Below the pieces are notes generated by a model. That model saw only the letters and a program-made list of their open reading frames with translations. It ran no database searches and was not told the origin of the DNA. Shown piece by piece: positions 53,956-63,071 of a stretch of 64,000 nt of DNA; position 1 is the stretch's first letter; every line of letters begins with the position of its first letter. The position numbers were made by a program, and so were the translations under genes. The stretch comes from Bacillota bacterium. GTDB taxonomy: Bacteria > Bacillota > Clostridia > Tissierellales > Sedimentibacteraceae. The stretch covers positions 434,001 through 498,000 of the forward strand of contig JAEWJT010000016.1 in assembly GCA_023386345.1 (NCBI GenBank). The letters run 5' to 3'.

Positions 53956-53992
53956 GTTTTTTAATTATAAAATAATGAAGGGAATGATTAAG

Positions 53993-55115
53993 ATGTTAGA
54001 CCTGTATGAATATACAGAGAAATTAAAAAAATTTAAGACTATACTAGACGAGGTAGGCGTTTCTCTTTGACTTACCAAGACTTAGAGAAGAAAATATTGA
54101 TTTTGAGAAATATATGCAAGACCCTAATTTTTGGAATGATACTGAACACGCAGGAAAAGTTTCTCAAAGCTTAAAATCTAATACAGATACAATAAAAGAA
54201 TATGAGAATATGCAGGCTGCTGTCGAGGATTTTGAAGTTTTGCTTGAGCTTGTCAGAGAAGAAGATAATACTGTAAATGGTGCAGATGAGAACAATATAG
54301 CAGAGCTAAACTCAGAAATGAAAAGCTTGGATAGTACCTTAGATAATCTTAAGCTAAGAACACTTTTGAGCGGAGAATATGATAAAAACAATGCGATTTT
54401 ATCTATACATGCAGGAGCCGGAGGAACAGAGGCTCAAGATTGGGCTGATATGCTTCTTAGAATGTATATAAGATGGGCAGAAGCACATGACTATAAAGTA
54501 AGCATATTGGATATTTTAAAGGATACAGAGGCAGGTATAAAAAGTGCTACCTTGTTAATCAGTGGTATAAATGTTTATGGATATATCAAAAGTGAAAAAG
54601 GAGTCCATAGACTTGTTAGAATTTCACCATTTGATGCAAATCACAAAAGACATACATCCTTTGCTTCTATTGATGTTATGCCTGAAATAGACGATGATGC
54701 CAATATTGAAATAAATGAATCAGATTTAAGGATTGATACCTTCCGTTCAGGAGGAGCCGGCGGACAGCATGTTAATACAACGGACTCTGCTGTCAGAATT
54801 ACTCATATCCCAACAGGTGTAGTAGTGTCATGTCAAAATGAACGTTCGCAGCATAAAAACAAAGATGTTGCCTTGAAGATGTTAAAGGGAAAATTAATTG
54901 AGATAAAAGAGGCAGAGCATAAGGAAAAAATTGAGGACATACAGGGAAAATACAATCAAATAGCTTGGGGAAGTCAAATAAGATCATATGTTTTTCACCC
55001 ATACAGCCTTGTTAAAGACCATAGGACAAACGCCGAGATAGGTAATACGCAGTCTGTAATGGATGGAAATATTGATAAATTTATTAATGAGTATTTGAAA
55101 TATAAAGCTAGATAA
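53993..55115 (+). CDS. prfB: Peptide chain release factor 2, with programmed +1 frameshift
   Basis: Translation starts at ATG 53993 behind GAAGGGA and reads 25 codons to CTT TGA C (54065-54071). A +1 shift at CTT, skipping one T, continues at GAC 54069 into a frame open to 55115, giving about 374 aa. The Shine-Dalgarno-like GAGGTAGG lies just upstream of the shift site. RF2 features are SPF (VRISPFDANHKR, stop-codon recognition) and GGQ (RSGGAGGQHVNTTDS). RF2 reads the in-frame UGA itself, so low RF2 raises frameshifting. The second part begins without its own initiator. Confidence 0.95.
54062..54073 (+). promoter_or_regulatory. prfB +1 recoding site
   Basis: TCT CTT TGA C carries the conserved CTTTGAC slip sequence. 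Confidence 0.93.
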
Positions 55116-55209
55116 GCGATAAATAAAGAAAAAACATATGCAAAGACATATAAATAGTTAGAAGTTAAGAGTGGAGAATTAAAATTTTCATAAAGGAAGG
55201 AATTATACA

Positions 55210-57507
55210 ATGACGGATATTATAAATTTACTGTGCAAAGAATTTAATTTAAAGCTAAATCAAGTGGAAAACACTGTAAAACTTATTGACGAGGGCAATA
55301 CTATACCTTTTATAGCTCGTTATAGAAAAGAGCAGACGGGTTCACTTGATGATGTTGTACTTAGAGACTTATACGAAAGATTAATATATCTTAGAAACCT
55401 AGAAGAAAGAAAAGAAGAAGTTATACGCCTTATAGATGAGCAAGGCAAATTAACTGAAGAATTAAAAGAAGAAATATTAAAAGCTGAAGTTTTACAAAGA
55501 TTAGAAGATTTGTATAGACCATTTAAACAAAAAAAATCTACTCGTGCTTCCAAGGCTAAGGAAAGAGGATTGGAACCTTTAGCTAATATCATTTTATCAC
55601 AAAATTCTACATCAGAAGATTTCGATGCAATGGCAGCAAATTTCATAAACGAAGAAAAAGAAGTAAAAAATACTAAAGACGCATTTGCTGGTGCTATGGA
55701 TATAATTGCTGAAATAGTTTCTGACAATGCTGAATACAGAAAGAAAATCAGAGAAATTTATATTGATTACGCTATAATTTCAAGTGAAGCAGTTGACGAA
55801 GAACAAAAAACAGTTTACGAAATGTATTATAAATATGAAGAAGCTGTTAAAACAATTGTAAACCACAGAATTTTAGCAATAAATAGAGGAGAAAAGGAAA
55901 AAGTTCTAAAAGTCAAGCTAAATACTCCTGACGATAGAATACTTGACTATTTGTTTACTGCTGAAATCAAAAACGAAAACGCAAGCACATCTAAATTTTA
56001 TAAATCAGCAATAGAAGATGGATATAAGAGACTTATAGCTCCATCAATCGAAAGAGAAGTTAGAAACTTACTTACTGAAAGAGCCGAGGAAGAAGCAATC
56101 AAGGTTTTTGGCAAGAACACAAAAAATCTTCTTATGATTTCACCTGTTAAGGATGTCAATGTTTTAGCTATTGACCCAAGCTTTAGAACAGGCTGTAAGC
56201 TTGCTGCTTTAGATGGAACTGGAAAACTTCTTGATTATACTGCTGTTTATCCAAATGAACCAAGAAACGAAGTTGAAAAATCACAAAAACTCATGTCTGA
56301 ATGGATAAAGAAATATGATATCGACATAATTCCAATAGGCAATGGAACTGCTTCAAGAGAAACTGAGTCTGTAGTTGCCGATATGCTAAGCAAAATAAAT
56401 AAAAAAGTATCATACACAATAGTAAGCGAAGCAGGAGCTTCTGTTTACTCAGCTTCAAAGCTCGCACAAGAAGAATATCCAGACTTAGATGTTACGATAA
56501 GAGGAGCTATATCAATAGGAAGAAGGCTTCAAGACCCACTTGCTGAGCTTGTAAAAATAGATCCAAAGAGCATTGGAGTTGGACAATATCAGCATGATGT
56601 CAACCAAAACAGGTTAGGAGAAGCTCTTGACGGAGTTGTAGAGGACTGCGTTAATAGCGTAGGAGTAGATCTAAACACTGCTTCACCAGCACTTTTACAA
56701 TATGTTTCTGGTATATCAAAGACTATTGCCAAGAATATAGTTTCATATAGAGAAGAAAATGGAAAATTTACCAATAGAAAAGAGCTTAAAAAGGTAAAAC
56801 AACTAGGAGATAAGGCTTTTGAACAATGTGCAGGATTTTTAAGAATAACAGATGGCGAAAATCCACTTGATAAGACATCTGTTCACCCTGAGTCATATGA
56901 GATAGCACAAAATCTTTTAACAAGACTTGGATATGCCATTGATGATGTAAAAAATAGCAGATTATCTGATATAGGACAAAGAGTAAGCACTCTAAAAATA
57001 AAGGAAGAAAAAAAGGAAATTAAACAAATTAAGCCTGAGCAATCTGGACAAAGACTTAAGGGCTTAGAAGCCTTAGCATTATTAAAGCAAAAGCCGGATG
57101 AGCATAAAGAAAGAAAATCTGCAAAAGAGCTTTTTGATGCAAGGATAAAGGTCTTAGCTGATGATTTGAATGTTGGTATTCCTACCTTAACCGACATAGT
57201 TGAGGAGCTTAAAAAACCAGGACGAGATGTAAGAGATGAGATGCCAAAGCCAATATTTAGAAATGATGTATTAAAAATAGAGGATTTAAAAGAGGGCATG
57301 GTACTTACAGGCACAGTAAGAAATGTTGTTGATTTTGGAGCTTTTGTTGATGTTGGACTTAAAAATGACGGATTGGTGCATTTATCTGAGATGTCAGAAA
57401 AATACATCAAGCATCCCATGGAGCTTGTTCAGGTAGGAGACATAGTTTCAGTAAAAATTAAGAACATTGATATACAAAGACAAAGAATTGGTTTGACAAT
57501 GAAATAG
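55210..57507 (+). CDS. tex: Tex family RNA-binding protein
   Basis: 765 aa, ATG behind AAGGAAGG. Domains in order: Tex N-terminal region (NTIPFIARYRKEQTGSLD in segments), YqgF-like RNase H fold (IDPSFRTGCKLAALDG, about 320-440), helix-hairpin-helix (VEDCVNSVGVDLNTASPALLQYVSGI in segments, about 475-560) and an S1 domain at the C terminus (LKEGMVLTGTVRNVVDFGAFVDVG in segments). Tex proteins bind RNA and help transcription or toxin-gene expression in several bacteria. It is complete in length. Confidence 0.95.
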   Translation: MTDIINLLCKEFNLKLNQVENTVKLIDEGNTIPFIARYRKEQTGSLDDVVLRDLYERLIYLRNLEERKEEVIRLIDEQGKLTEELKEEILKAEVLQRLEDLYRPFKQKKSTRASKAKERGLEPLANIILSQNSTSEDFDAMAANFINEEKEVKNTKDAFAGAMDIIAEIVSDNAEYRKKIREIYIDYAIISSEAVDEEQKTVYEMYYKYEEAVKTIVNHRILAINRGEKEKVLKVKLNTPDDRILDYLFTAEIKNENASTSKFYKSAIEDGYKRLIAPSIEREVRNLLTERAEEEAIKVFGKNTKNLLMISPVKDVNVLAIDPSFRTGCKLAALDGTGKLLDYTAVYPNEPRNEVEKSQKLMSEWIKKYDIDIIPIGNGTASRETESVVADMLSKINKKVSYTIVSEAGASVYSASKLAQEEYPDLDVTIRGAISIGRRLQDPLAELVKIDPKSIGVGQYQHDVNQNRLGEALDGVVEDCVNSVGVDLNTASPALLQYVSGISKTIAKNIVSYREENGKFTNRKELKKVKQLGDKAFEQCAGFLRITDGENPLDKTSVHPESYEIAQNLLTRLGYAIDDVKNSRLSDIGQRVSTLKIKEEKKEIKQIKPEQSGQRLKGLEALALLKQKPDEHKERKSAKELFDARIKVLADDLNVGIPTLTDIVEELKKPGRDVRDEMPKPIFRNDVLKIEDLKEGMVLTGTVRNVVDFGAFVDVGLKNDGLVHLSEMSEKYIKHPMELVQVGDIVSVKIKNIDIQRQRIGLTMK

Positions 57508-57562
57508 TTATAATTGTTTATATTTAACAAATTAAAATTCAGATAAATTAGACAGAGTGAGG

Positions 57563-57590
57563 GACAAAGGAAACTCGTTCCCCCTTTGTC
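57563..57590. repeat. Inverted repeat between tex and the HAD gene
   Basis: GACAAAGG and CCTTTGTC, 12 nt apart, can form a stem without a T-run. It may be a leader structure or processing site. Confidence 0.4.
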
Positions 57591-57642
57591 AAAACATACT
57601 ATTAGTCGAACTAGAATGCAGAAAAAAACAAGGAGAAAATAG

Positions 57643-58275
57643 ATGTTAGATACAGTTATATTTGATTTTGATGGGACATTAGCAGATACATCAGGACTCG
57701 TTATAAATTCTTTTCAAACAGTATATAAAAAATTTCACGGTGAAGAAAAACCAATAGAATATATTAGCAAGTTTTTTGGAGAGCCCTTGAAGGTAACTCT
57801 TGAGAGAGAGTTTACACAGCCTTTAGAGGAAGTGATGAAGGAATATAGGGAATATCAAGTAAGCAGATTTAATGACGATGTAAAGCTTTTTAACAATACG
57901 AAAGAAATACTGCAATATTTAAAGTCAAAAAACATAAAAACTGCTATAGTTACTTCAAGAATGAGGTTTTCAGTAGAGCAGGCTTTGCGTGATTTCGATA
58001 TAGAAAAATATTTTGATGTAGTCATAGCCGTAGAGGATACAAAAAATCACAAACCACATCCAGAGCCGCTGTGGAAAGCTATAGACATGTTAGGTACAAG
58101 CCCTGATAAGGTTCTATTTGTAGGTGATTCAAAATATGATATAGAGTGTGCAATCAATGCAAATGCTACTCCGGTATTAGTAGGCTGGTCAATAGAAATA
58201 GAAGATCTGAAAAGCCAATATAATATCAAACATATTATAGATGATTTTTCTAATATTGAAAAATTAATACCATAA
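57643..58275 (+). CDS. HAD-superfamily phosphatase, PpaX/phosphoglycolate phosphatase-like
   Basis: 210 aa, ATG behind AAGGAG. Motif I FDFDGTLADT (nucleophile Asp), motif II TSR, motif III Lys in NHKPHPEP and motif IV GDSKYDIECA are intact, with a helical cap at about 15-80. The group hydrolyses pyrophosphate or small phosphate esters; the exact substrate is uncertain. It stands about 135 nt after tex. Confidence 0.87.
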   Translation: MLDTVIFDFDGTLADTSGLVINSFQTVYKKFHGEEKPIEYISKFFGEPLKVTLEREFTQPLEEVMKEYREYQVSRFNDDVKLFNNTKEILQYLKSKNIKTAIVTSRMRFSVEQALRDFDIEKYFDVVIAVEDTKNHKPHPEPLWKAIDMLGTSPDKVLFVGDSKYDIECAINANATPVLVGWSIEIEDLKSQYNIKHIIDDFSNIEKLIP

Positions 58276-58315
58276 TAAACTAGATTCTAATTTATTAAAA
58301 AGGAAGTGTGTTCAT

Positions 58316-58423
58316 ATGTATGGAAATAGAATGCAAAAAACAATAAAGATAATGTGCTTAATTCTAGTTGTTCTAATGATTGGATCAGCATTAATATCTG
58401 GAATTATGGCATTCATAGGATAA
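58316..58423 (+). CDS. 35-residue single-span membrane miniprotein
   Basis: ATG 58316 lies 9 nt behind AAGGAAG and a terminator follows the stop, so this looks like a real small gene. The peptide has a basic start (MYGNRMQKTIK) and one hydrophobic segment with small residues near the end (SALISGIMAFIG). The layout resembles Prli42/DUF4044-type miniproteins of Firmicutes, one of which tethers the stressosome in Listeria. The similarity is by pattern only, and no stressosome genes are in the window. Confidence 0.65.
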   Translation: MYGNRMQKTIKIMCLILVVLMIGSALISGIMAFIG

Positions 58424-58428
58424 AAACA

Positions 58429-58467
58429 AAAAAAGGTGTTATCAATCAATAGGATAAGACCTTTTTG
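58429..58467 (+). terminator. Intrinsic terminator after the miniprotein gene
   Basis: AAAAGGTGTTATC pairs with GATAAGACCTTTT, ending in T5; 6 nt past the stop. Confidence 0.82.
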
Positions 58468-58768
58468 TTATGTAGAAAGTTATTGCATCATTACTCAAAA
58501 ATTTAAAAAAATTTATATAGAAAATTAAATAAAAATATTTTTTTAATTGCTAAAGAGGAGATTTTTATATAAAAATTGAGACTATTTTTAAGAGTAAGAT
58601 TTACATATAATTCAAAAAACATTTAAATATAAACGAAAAACCTCTTTTTCATAAAGAGGTTTTTTAGGTAATTTTCTACTATCATCATATCACAATCGAA
58701 ATTATAAGTCTAGTATTATTTTTATTATCTGATATAATTTTTTTAGAGTAAACATGGAGGTAATTTAT
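58468..58768. other. Non-coding gap with an orphan terminator, upstream of helD
   Basis: AT-rich and without a credible gene. It holds a second strong terminator (58634-58667) that no recognised gene precedes. A short RNA ending there is possible, but no promoter or conserved RNA is recognised. Confidence 0.4.
58634..58667. terminator. Orphan intrinsic terminator
   Basis: AAAAACCTCTTT, TTCAT and AAAGAGGTTTTT form a 12-bp stem with T-run, about 210 nt after the previous stop and 100 nt before helD. Confidence 0.85.
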
Positions 58769-60928
58769 ATGACCAAAAATAACGAAAGAATTTACGAAGA
58801 AAATAAGCTATCGGAGGTTTTGAAAGAGTTATCACTAAATATTGATTATTATAATAAATCAAAGTTAGTTTTCAGCAAGAAGATTAAAACAGTAAAAAAT
58901 AGCAATGAATTAAATGTTATATCTAATCATCTTGAATTGATTGAAAAAAATCTTAGAAATAACAACACAGCTTTATTAAATCCATATTTTGGAAGAATAG
59001 ATTATAGAGATAAGAATGAATCTAAAAATTTTAACTTATATATTGGAAAGCACGGAATTCAAGATACCAAGGATAATACTCTGACAGTAGATTGGAGAGC
59101 GCCTATATCCTCTGTTTACTATGATTGTCAATTAGGTGATAATAAGTTAGAAATTTTTGAAAATGAAGAGCTTGATTTAGATTTAAGATTGAAAAGAACA
59201 ATAGAGATAGTAAATAGCAAGCTTGTCGATTTTTATGATGTAAATACAGTTGCAGCTGATGAACTGTTAACTAAATATTTAGCAAAAAATAAAGAGGCTG
59301 TATTGAGTGAAATAGTTGCAACTATTCAAAAAGATCAAAACAGAATAATTAGAGATAGCTATTTTCACAATATAATCGTGCAAGGTGGAGCAGGAAGCGG
59401 AAAAACGACTGTGGCAATGCACAGAGTATCGTTCTTACTATATAATTTCAAGGATATTTTTAATTCGGAGAATTTTTATATTTTGGGTAGCAATAAAATG
59501 TTTTTGAATTATATCACAAGTATTTTGCCGTCTCTTGATGTAGGTGAGATAAAAAACATGGTACTATCAACATTTTTCTATGAATTTATATCAGAGTATA
59601 TGTCAAAGACTAAAAATAAGTTTAAATTTATCGATAAATATTCTGATGACAATAGGCTTGACATGGCTTTCAAAGGTAAAATAGGTTTTGTTAAAGCTTT
59701 AGAAAAGTACTTAAAAATCTACGAGCATGATAATATTCCTATTGAAAATATTGCAATTAATGGTTATGTGGTAATGGAAAAAAGTAATATTATGAATTTA
59801 CTGCAAACCTTTAAAGAAAAATCTATGCAAGAAAAAATTGCTATATTAAACGAGCAGTTAAAAAATAAGATAATCGCATTTATGGAAAATAATCCTAATG
59901 TCAAATTAGTTTCTAAAGAAATGCCAGAAATCAAAGAGCGTATTGAAAAAGGCTTGAAATTTAACGCTGAAGCTAGATTTATGGATATGCTTAGAGAATT
60001 TTCAAAATATTTTGGAGATAGTAAAAATAAATTAAACATAATCTCTATATATGGTGATTTTCTTTTAGCTTTAAAAGAAAAATTTGAAAACAACGAAAAT
60101 TTAAGCATTTATGTAAAAAATATAGATAATATAATCAAGCAGATAAGTGAAAACAAATTTGATATATTTGACATAAGCATGCTAAATTTAATTAAGAAAA
60201 GACTTTGCACAAGTAAGAAGTTTGAGGATGTAAAGTATATAGTAGTTGACGAAGCACAGGATTTTGGAGCTTCGATATTTTACGTACTCCGAAATGTGTT
60301 TGATAAATCGTATTTTGCAATAATGGGGGATATTTCCCAAAACATAAATTATGATATTGGTATGAATGATTGGGAATGCTTAACAAATGAGATTTTCACA
60401 TCAAAACATGATAAATTCTATACACTAAGCAAGAGCTATAGAAATACAATAGAGATATCTAATTTAGCGATAAAGGTATTAAAAAGAGCAGAATTTAAAA
60501 CCTATGAAATAGAACCATTTGTCAGACATGGAAAAGAGCCTGAAATTATCAACACTGATAATTTTGAGGAGACTGTAACAAAATCATTGAAAATAATCGA
60601 TGATATCTTGAAAAATGGCTTTAAAACAGTAGCTGTAATTTGCAGAACACAGGAAGAGGCAGATATAGTAAGCAATTCATTATCTAAGCATATAGAGCTT
60701 CAAAATATAAATGCAGATGCTGAATCGAGCTTTATAAATGGTGTGATGGTCATGCCAATACAAATGTCAAAAGGATTAGAATTTGACGCAGTTGTTTTAT
60801 GGGATGTAAACAATGAAAATTATCTAGTATGTGACTCTGATATTAAGCTTCTGTACGTAGCCATAACACGAGCATTACACGAGTTGTATGTGTTATATAC
60901 TGGAAATATCTCAGAACTGCTAATTTAA
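58769..60928 (+). CDS. helD: HelD-like UvrD-family helicase (RNA polymerase recycling)
   Basis: ATG 58769 (719 aa) is 8 nt behind GGAGG; an upstream ATG at 58754 overlaps that site. An N-terminal coiled arm leads to TVDWRAPISSVYYD, the HelD signature, then Walker A QGGAGSGKTTVAMHR, DEAQDFG (motif II), GDISQNI, YRNT and the C-terminal VAITRALHELYVL. HelD removes stalled RNA polymerase from DNA with its arm and ATPase. The motifs are intact. It is transcribed alone and ends at a bidirectional terminator. Confidence 0.88.
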   Translation: MTKNNERIYEENKLSEVLKELSLNIDYYNKSKLVFSKKIKTVKNSNELNVISNHLELIEKNLRNNNTALLNPYFGRIDYRDKNESKNFNLYIGKHGIQDTKDNTLTVDWRAPISSVYYDCQLGDNKLEIFENEELDLDLRLKRTIEIVNSKLVDFYDVNTVAADELLTKYLAKNKEAVLSEIVATIQKDQNRIIRDSYFHNIIVQGGAGSGKTTVAMHRVSFLLYNFKDIFNSENFYILGSNKMFLNYITSILPSLDVGEIKNMVLSTFFYEFISEYMSKTKNKFKFIDKYSDDNRLDMAFKGKIGFVKALEKYLKIYEHDNIPIENIAINGYVVMEKSNIMNLLQTFKEKSMQEKIAILNEQLKNKIIAFMENNPNVKLVSKEMPEIKERIEKGLKFNAEARFMDMLREFSKYFGDSKNKLNIISIYGDFLLALKEKFENNENLSIYVKNIDNIIKQISENKFDIFDISMLNLIKKRLCTSKKFEDVKYIVVDEAQDFGASIFYVLRNVFDKSYFAIMGDISQNINYDIGMNDWECLTNEIFTSKHDKFYTLSKSYRNTIEISNLAIKVLKRAEFKTYEIEPFVRHGKEPEIINTDNFEETVTKSLKIIDDILKNGFKTVAVICRTQEEADIVSNSLSKHIELQNINADAESSFINGVMVMPIQMSKGLEFDAVVLWDVNNENYLVCDSDIKLLYVAITRALHELYVLYTGNISELLI

Positions 60929-60938
60929 TGCAAAAATG

Positions 60939-60970
60939 AAAAAACGGTAAATAATTATTTACCGTTTTTT
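60939..60970. terminator. Bidirectional terminator between helD and the hemerythrin gene
   Basis: AAAAAACGGTAAAT and ATTTACCGTTTTTT around AATT. The hemerythrin stop codon (from 60955) overlaps the loop. Confidence 0.92.
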
Positions 60971-61359
60971 ATAAATGCTGCAACTTTTTTATCTTCACCT
61001 TTTATGTGATTTATAAGCCAAGCTGCAACCTTAGTATTAATTTTAAAAGTCAAAGCAACAGTAGCTCCATCCTTAACATAATCATCAATTATAGCATTAA
61101 CCTCTGTTTTAAAATCATCATGCAGTTTTTTATGAGCTGTATATCCAGGATAATTATATTGCTTTTGTAGCTTTTCTTCATCAGCAAAATGCTTAACAGT
61201 ATAATCAGCTAAAAATTTTACAGTAGATTGTATTTCTGCACGACCCATTCCCTTTGCACAAGCTTCCAAAAGATTGTTTACAGCATTTATAAGTTCTTTG
61301 TGCTGTGAATCTATTGCTGCATTTCCTGTTTCTAAACTTTTGTCAAAAGTGTATATCAT
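60955..61359 (-). CDS. Bacteriohemerythrin
   Basis: ATG 61359 (134 aa) is 9 nt behind AAGGAGG; the longer frame adds 20 unlikely residues. Di-iron ligands are in place: His in DSQHKEL, HFADEE-LQ, HKKLH and the C-terminal HIKGED. The four-helix bundle reversibly binds O2, and in an anaerobe this may serve oxygen scavenging or transfer. Standard length for the family. No regulator is adjacent. Confidence 0.92.
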   Translation of the reverse strand: MIYTFDKSLETGNAAIDSQHKELINAVNNLLEACAKGMGRAEIQSTVKFLADYTVKHFADEEKLQKQYNYPGYTAHKKLHDDFKTEVNAIIDDYVKDGATVALTFKINTKVAAWLINHIKGEDKKVAAFIKNGK

Positions 61360-61721
61360 TAAAAAGTCCTCCTTATAATTAATATGCGTTAGATGATTCA
61401 CATACGTGAAGTCCTCCACACTATTATATTAGAAAAAATATACCATATTTTGTCGAATAATACAAGTATATTATTAGATCATATAAAAAGCCAAATATTT
61501 TATTTTGAAAAAATAATAATTATATTTATTTTGTTTTGGGTATATAGGATATATGTTTACTAAAAACTTTATTAACCAAAAATGGTTAAAATTATTTGAT
61601 TTATAATGTTGTTTTATAGTAAAATTAATTATTAAATAGTTTGCGTAGAAAAGCTATGTTATAATATAATTTCTAATAGATGAAGTTTTATTTTTGTAAA
61701 AAAGAAAGGATTGTAAATTAA
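61360..61721. promoter_or_regulatory. Divergent region between the hemerythrin and CPBP genes
   Basis: AT-rich, no ORF. It holds an inverted repeat TTAACCA-AAAA-TGGTTAA (61572-61589), a candidate operator, and an extended -10 (TGTTATAAT, near 61660) about 60 nt before the CPBP gene. Confidence 0.45.
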
Positions 61722-62717
61722 ATGGAACTTAAAAAAAAGCAATTAAAACACATATCAACATGGATAGGCATGATATTAACTGCCACAATGGTAGTAGCAT
61801 TTATAACTAATAATCTTATTTTTTATGCTGTTGCAACATGGGCTCCACAAATAAGCTTTGAACCATGGTTTGCCTTGACAGTAAATGCCATAGGATTATA
61901 TGCTATAGGGTATACAATATTTAGAGTACTTATGAATAGAATTCCTAATTATAAGAGTGAAGATGAAATAAGCGAATATACACTATCAAAAGAGCTAAGA
62001 AATGAAGAAGAAGGCACTAATAAAATAAAAAGATATTCTTTTATGCAAATAGTTAGCTTGATATTCATTAGCCTTGCAGCTTTATATGTTTCTAATATAA
62101 TAACAGTAGGTATTAATGCTTTAATAGCGTATTTAAAAGGTACGGACATTGCTAATCCTCTTCAAACAATAATAGGCACTTCAAACCTTATATACACATT
62201 TATATTTGTTTGCATTGTAGCGCCAATAGTTGAAGAGATAATGTTCAGAAAAATATTGCTTAATAAATTATTACCCTTTGGAAAAAAACTTTCCATTATA
62301 GTTTCAGCATTTGCCTTTGGTTTATTTCATGGAAATTTATTCCAAATTTTATATGCCTTTGTTTTAGGAATAATATTAGCACATATAACAATTAACTCTG
62401 GTACGATTAAATATGCTATAATTTTACACGTTGTAATCAATACATTAGGTTCTGTTGTATTCCCAAGCCTTATCTTAAGTAACAATATAATAGCAATAGC
62501 TGTTGCAGTGCTTATAGTACTTTCGTGCATAATAGTAGGAATTATACTTTTTGCAACAAAAAGAAAAGCACTATTCCCAAAATTAGTTGAGGAAACGCCG
62601 CCAGAACAACAAGAGCCAATGAAAGTATCAACATCACTGCTATCAATAGGAATGATAGTATTTTGGATTGCAATATCAGCATTAGTAATATCAAGAACAT
62701 TCTTTTTAAATTTTTAA
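61722..62717 (+). CDS. CPBP-family intramembrane metalloprotease
   Basis: 331 aa, ATG behind AAAGGA. About eight to nine membrane helices. The glutamic motif VEEIMFR (EExxxR), AFGLFHG (FxxxH) and HVVINTLG (HxxxN) of the CPBP/Abi fold are all present at about residues 165-245. Members cleave membrane or CAAX-like substrates and include bacteriocin self-immunity proteins. There is no bacteriocin gene nearby, so the substrate is unknown. A hydrophobic C-terminal extension runs to the end. Confidence 0.85.
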   Translation: MELKKKQLKHISTWIGMILTATMVVAFITNNLIFYAVATWAPQISFEPWFALTVNAIGLYAIGYTIFRVLMNRIPNYKSEDEISEYTLSKELRNEEEGTNKIKRYSFMQIVSLIFISLAALYVSNIITVGINALIAYLKGTDIANPLQTIIGTSNLIYTFIFVCIVAPIVEEIMFRKILLNKLLPFGKKLSIIVSAFAFGLFHGNLFQILYAFVLGIILAHITINSGTIKYAIILHVVINTLGSVVFPSLILSNNIIAIAVAVLIVLSCIIVGIILFATKRKALFPKLVEETPPEQQEPMKVSTSLLSIGMIVFWIAISALVISRTFFLNF

Positions 62718-62810
62718 AGTTAATAATAATTAGTATATATATTATTACTCTAATAGATAACACCAATAAACTATGCGTGAAAAATTAGTAGAGTGATATT
62801 CTAATATCTA

Positions 62811-62851
62811 GTAAAGAAAAGAAAAATTTGTTTTATTTTTCTTTTCTTTAC
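62811..62851. terminator. Perfect 16-bp hairpin after the CPBP gene
   Basis: GTAAAGAAAAGAAAAA and TTTTTCTTTTCTTTAC flank 9 nt. The A/T composition suits a terminator for the CPBP gene, but no T-run follows the stem. Confidence 0.65.
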
Positions 62852-62874
62852 GTAGCTAAGGAAGCAAAATAAAT

Positions 62875-62963
62875 AAAAAAACGGTTGTCGTGCCTATAAC
62901 GAGCTTTACTCACCTTACAAAAATCAAGGTAAAGGGAGTTAAGAAGCAGGAACCGTTTTTTAT
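62875..62963. terminator. Nested hairpin, probable terminator with internal structure
   Basis: Outer arms AAAAAACGGTT (62876-62886) and AACCGTTTTTT (62951-62961) enclose an inner stem CTTTACTC-A-CCTTAC with GTAAAGG-GAGTTAAG. The T/A flanks could stop transcription from either side, including the patatin gene. It is more elaborate than the other terminators here and could be part of an RNA or a small repeat element. Confidence 0.6.
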
Positions 62964-63026
62964 TTACTTTGTTAAACCAAGCTTCTCGATAGTGTATGCC
63001 GAAGAAAAAAACTTTACTAATTTTTC

Positions 63027-63071
63027 ACTAGACGTACTAGATGTACTATACGCACTAAATATACTAATCAA
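63027..63071. repeat. Short tandem repeat, five ACTANNNNN units of 9 nt
   Basis: ACTA recurs exactly every 9 nt at 63027, 63036, 63045, 63054 and 63063, in units such as ACTAGACGT and ACTAGATGT. The last unit overlaps the patatin stop codon. The other 5 positions vary. Confidence 0.7.

Noticed and set aside
58565..58632. Possible short ORF before the orphan terminator
   Set aside because: Start is a TTG about 15 nt behind GAGGAG and gives only 16 codons, so it is not convincing.
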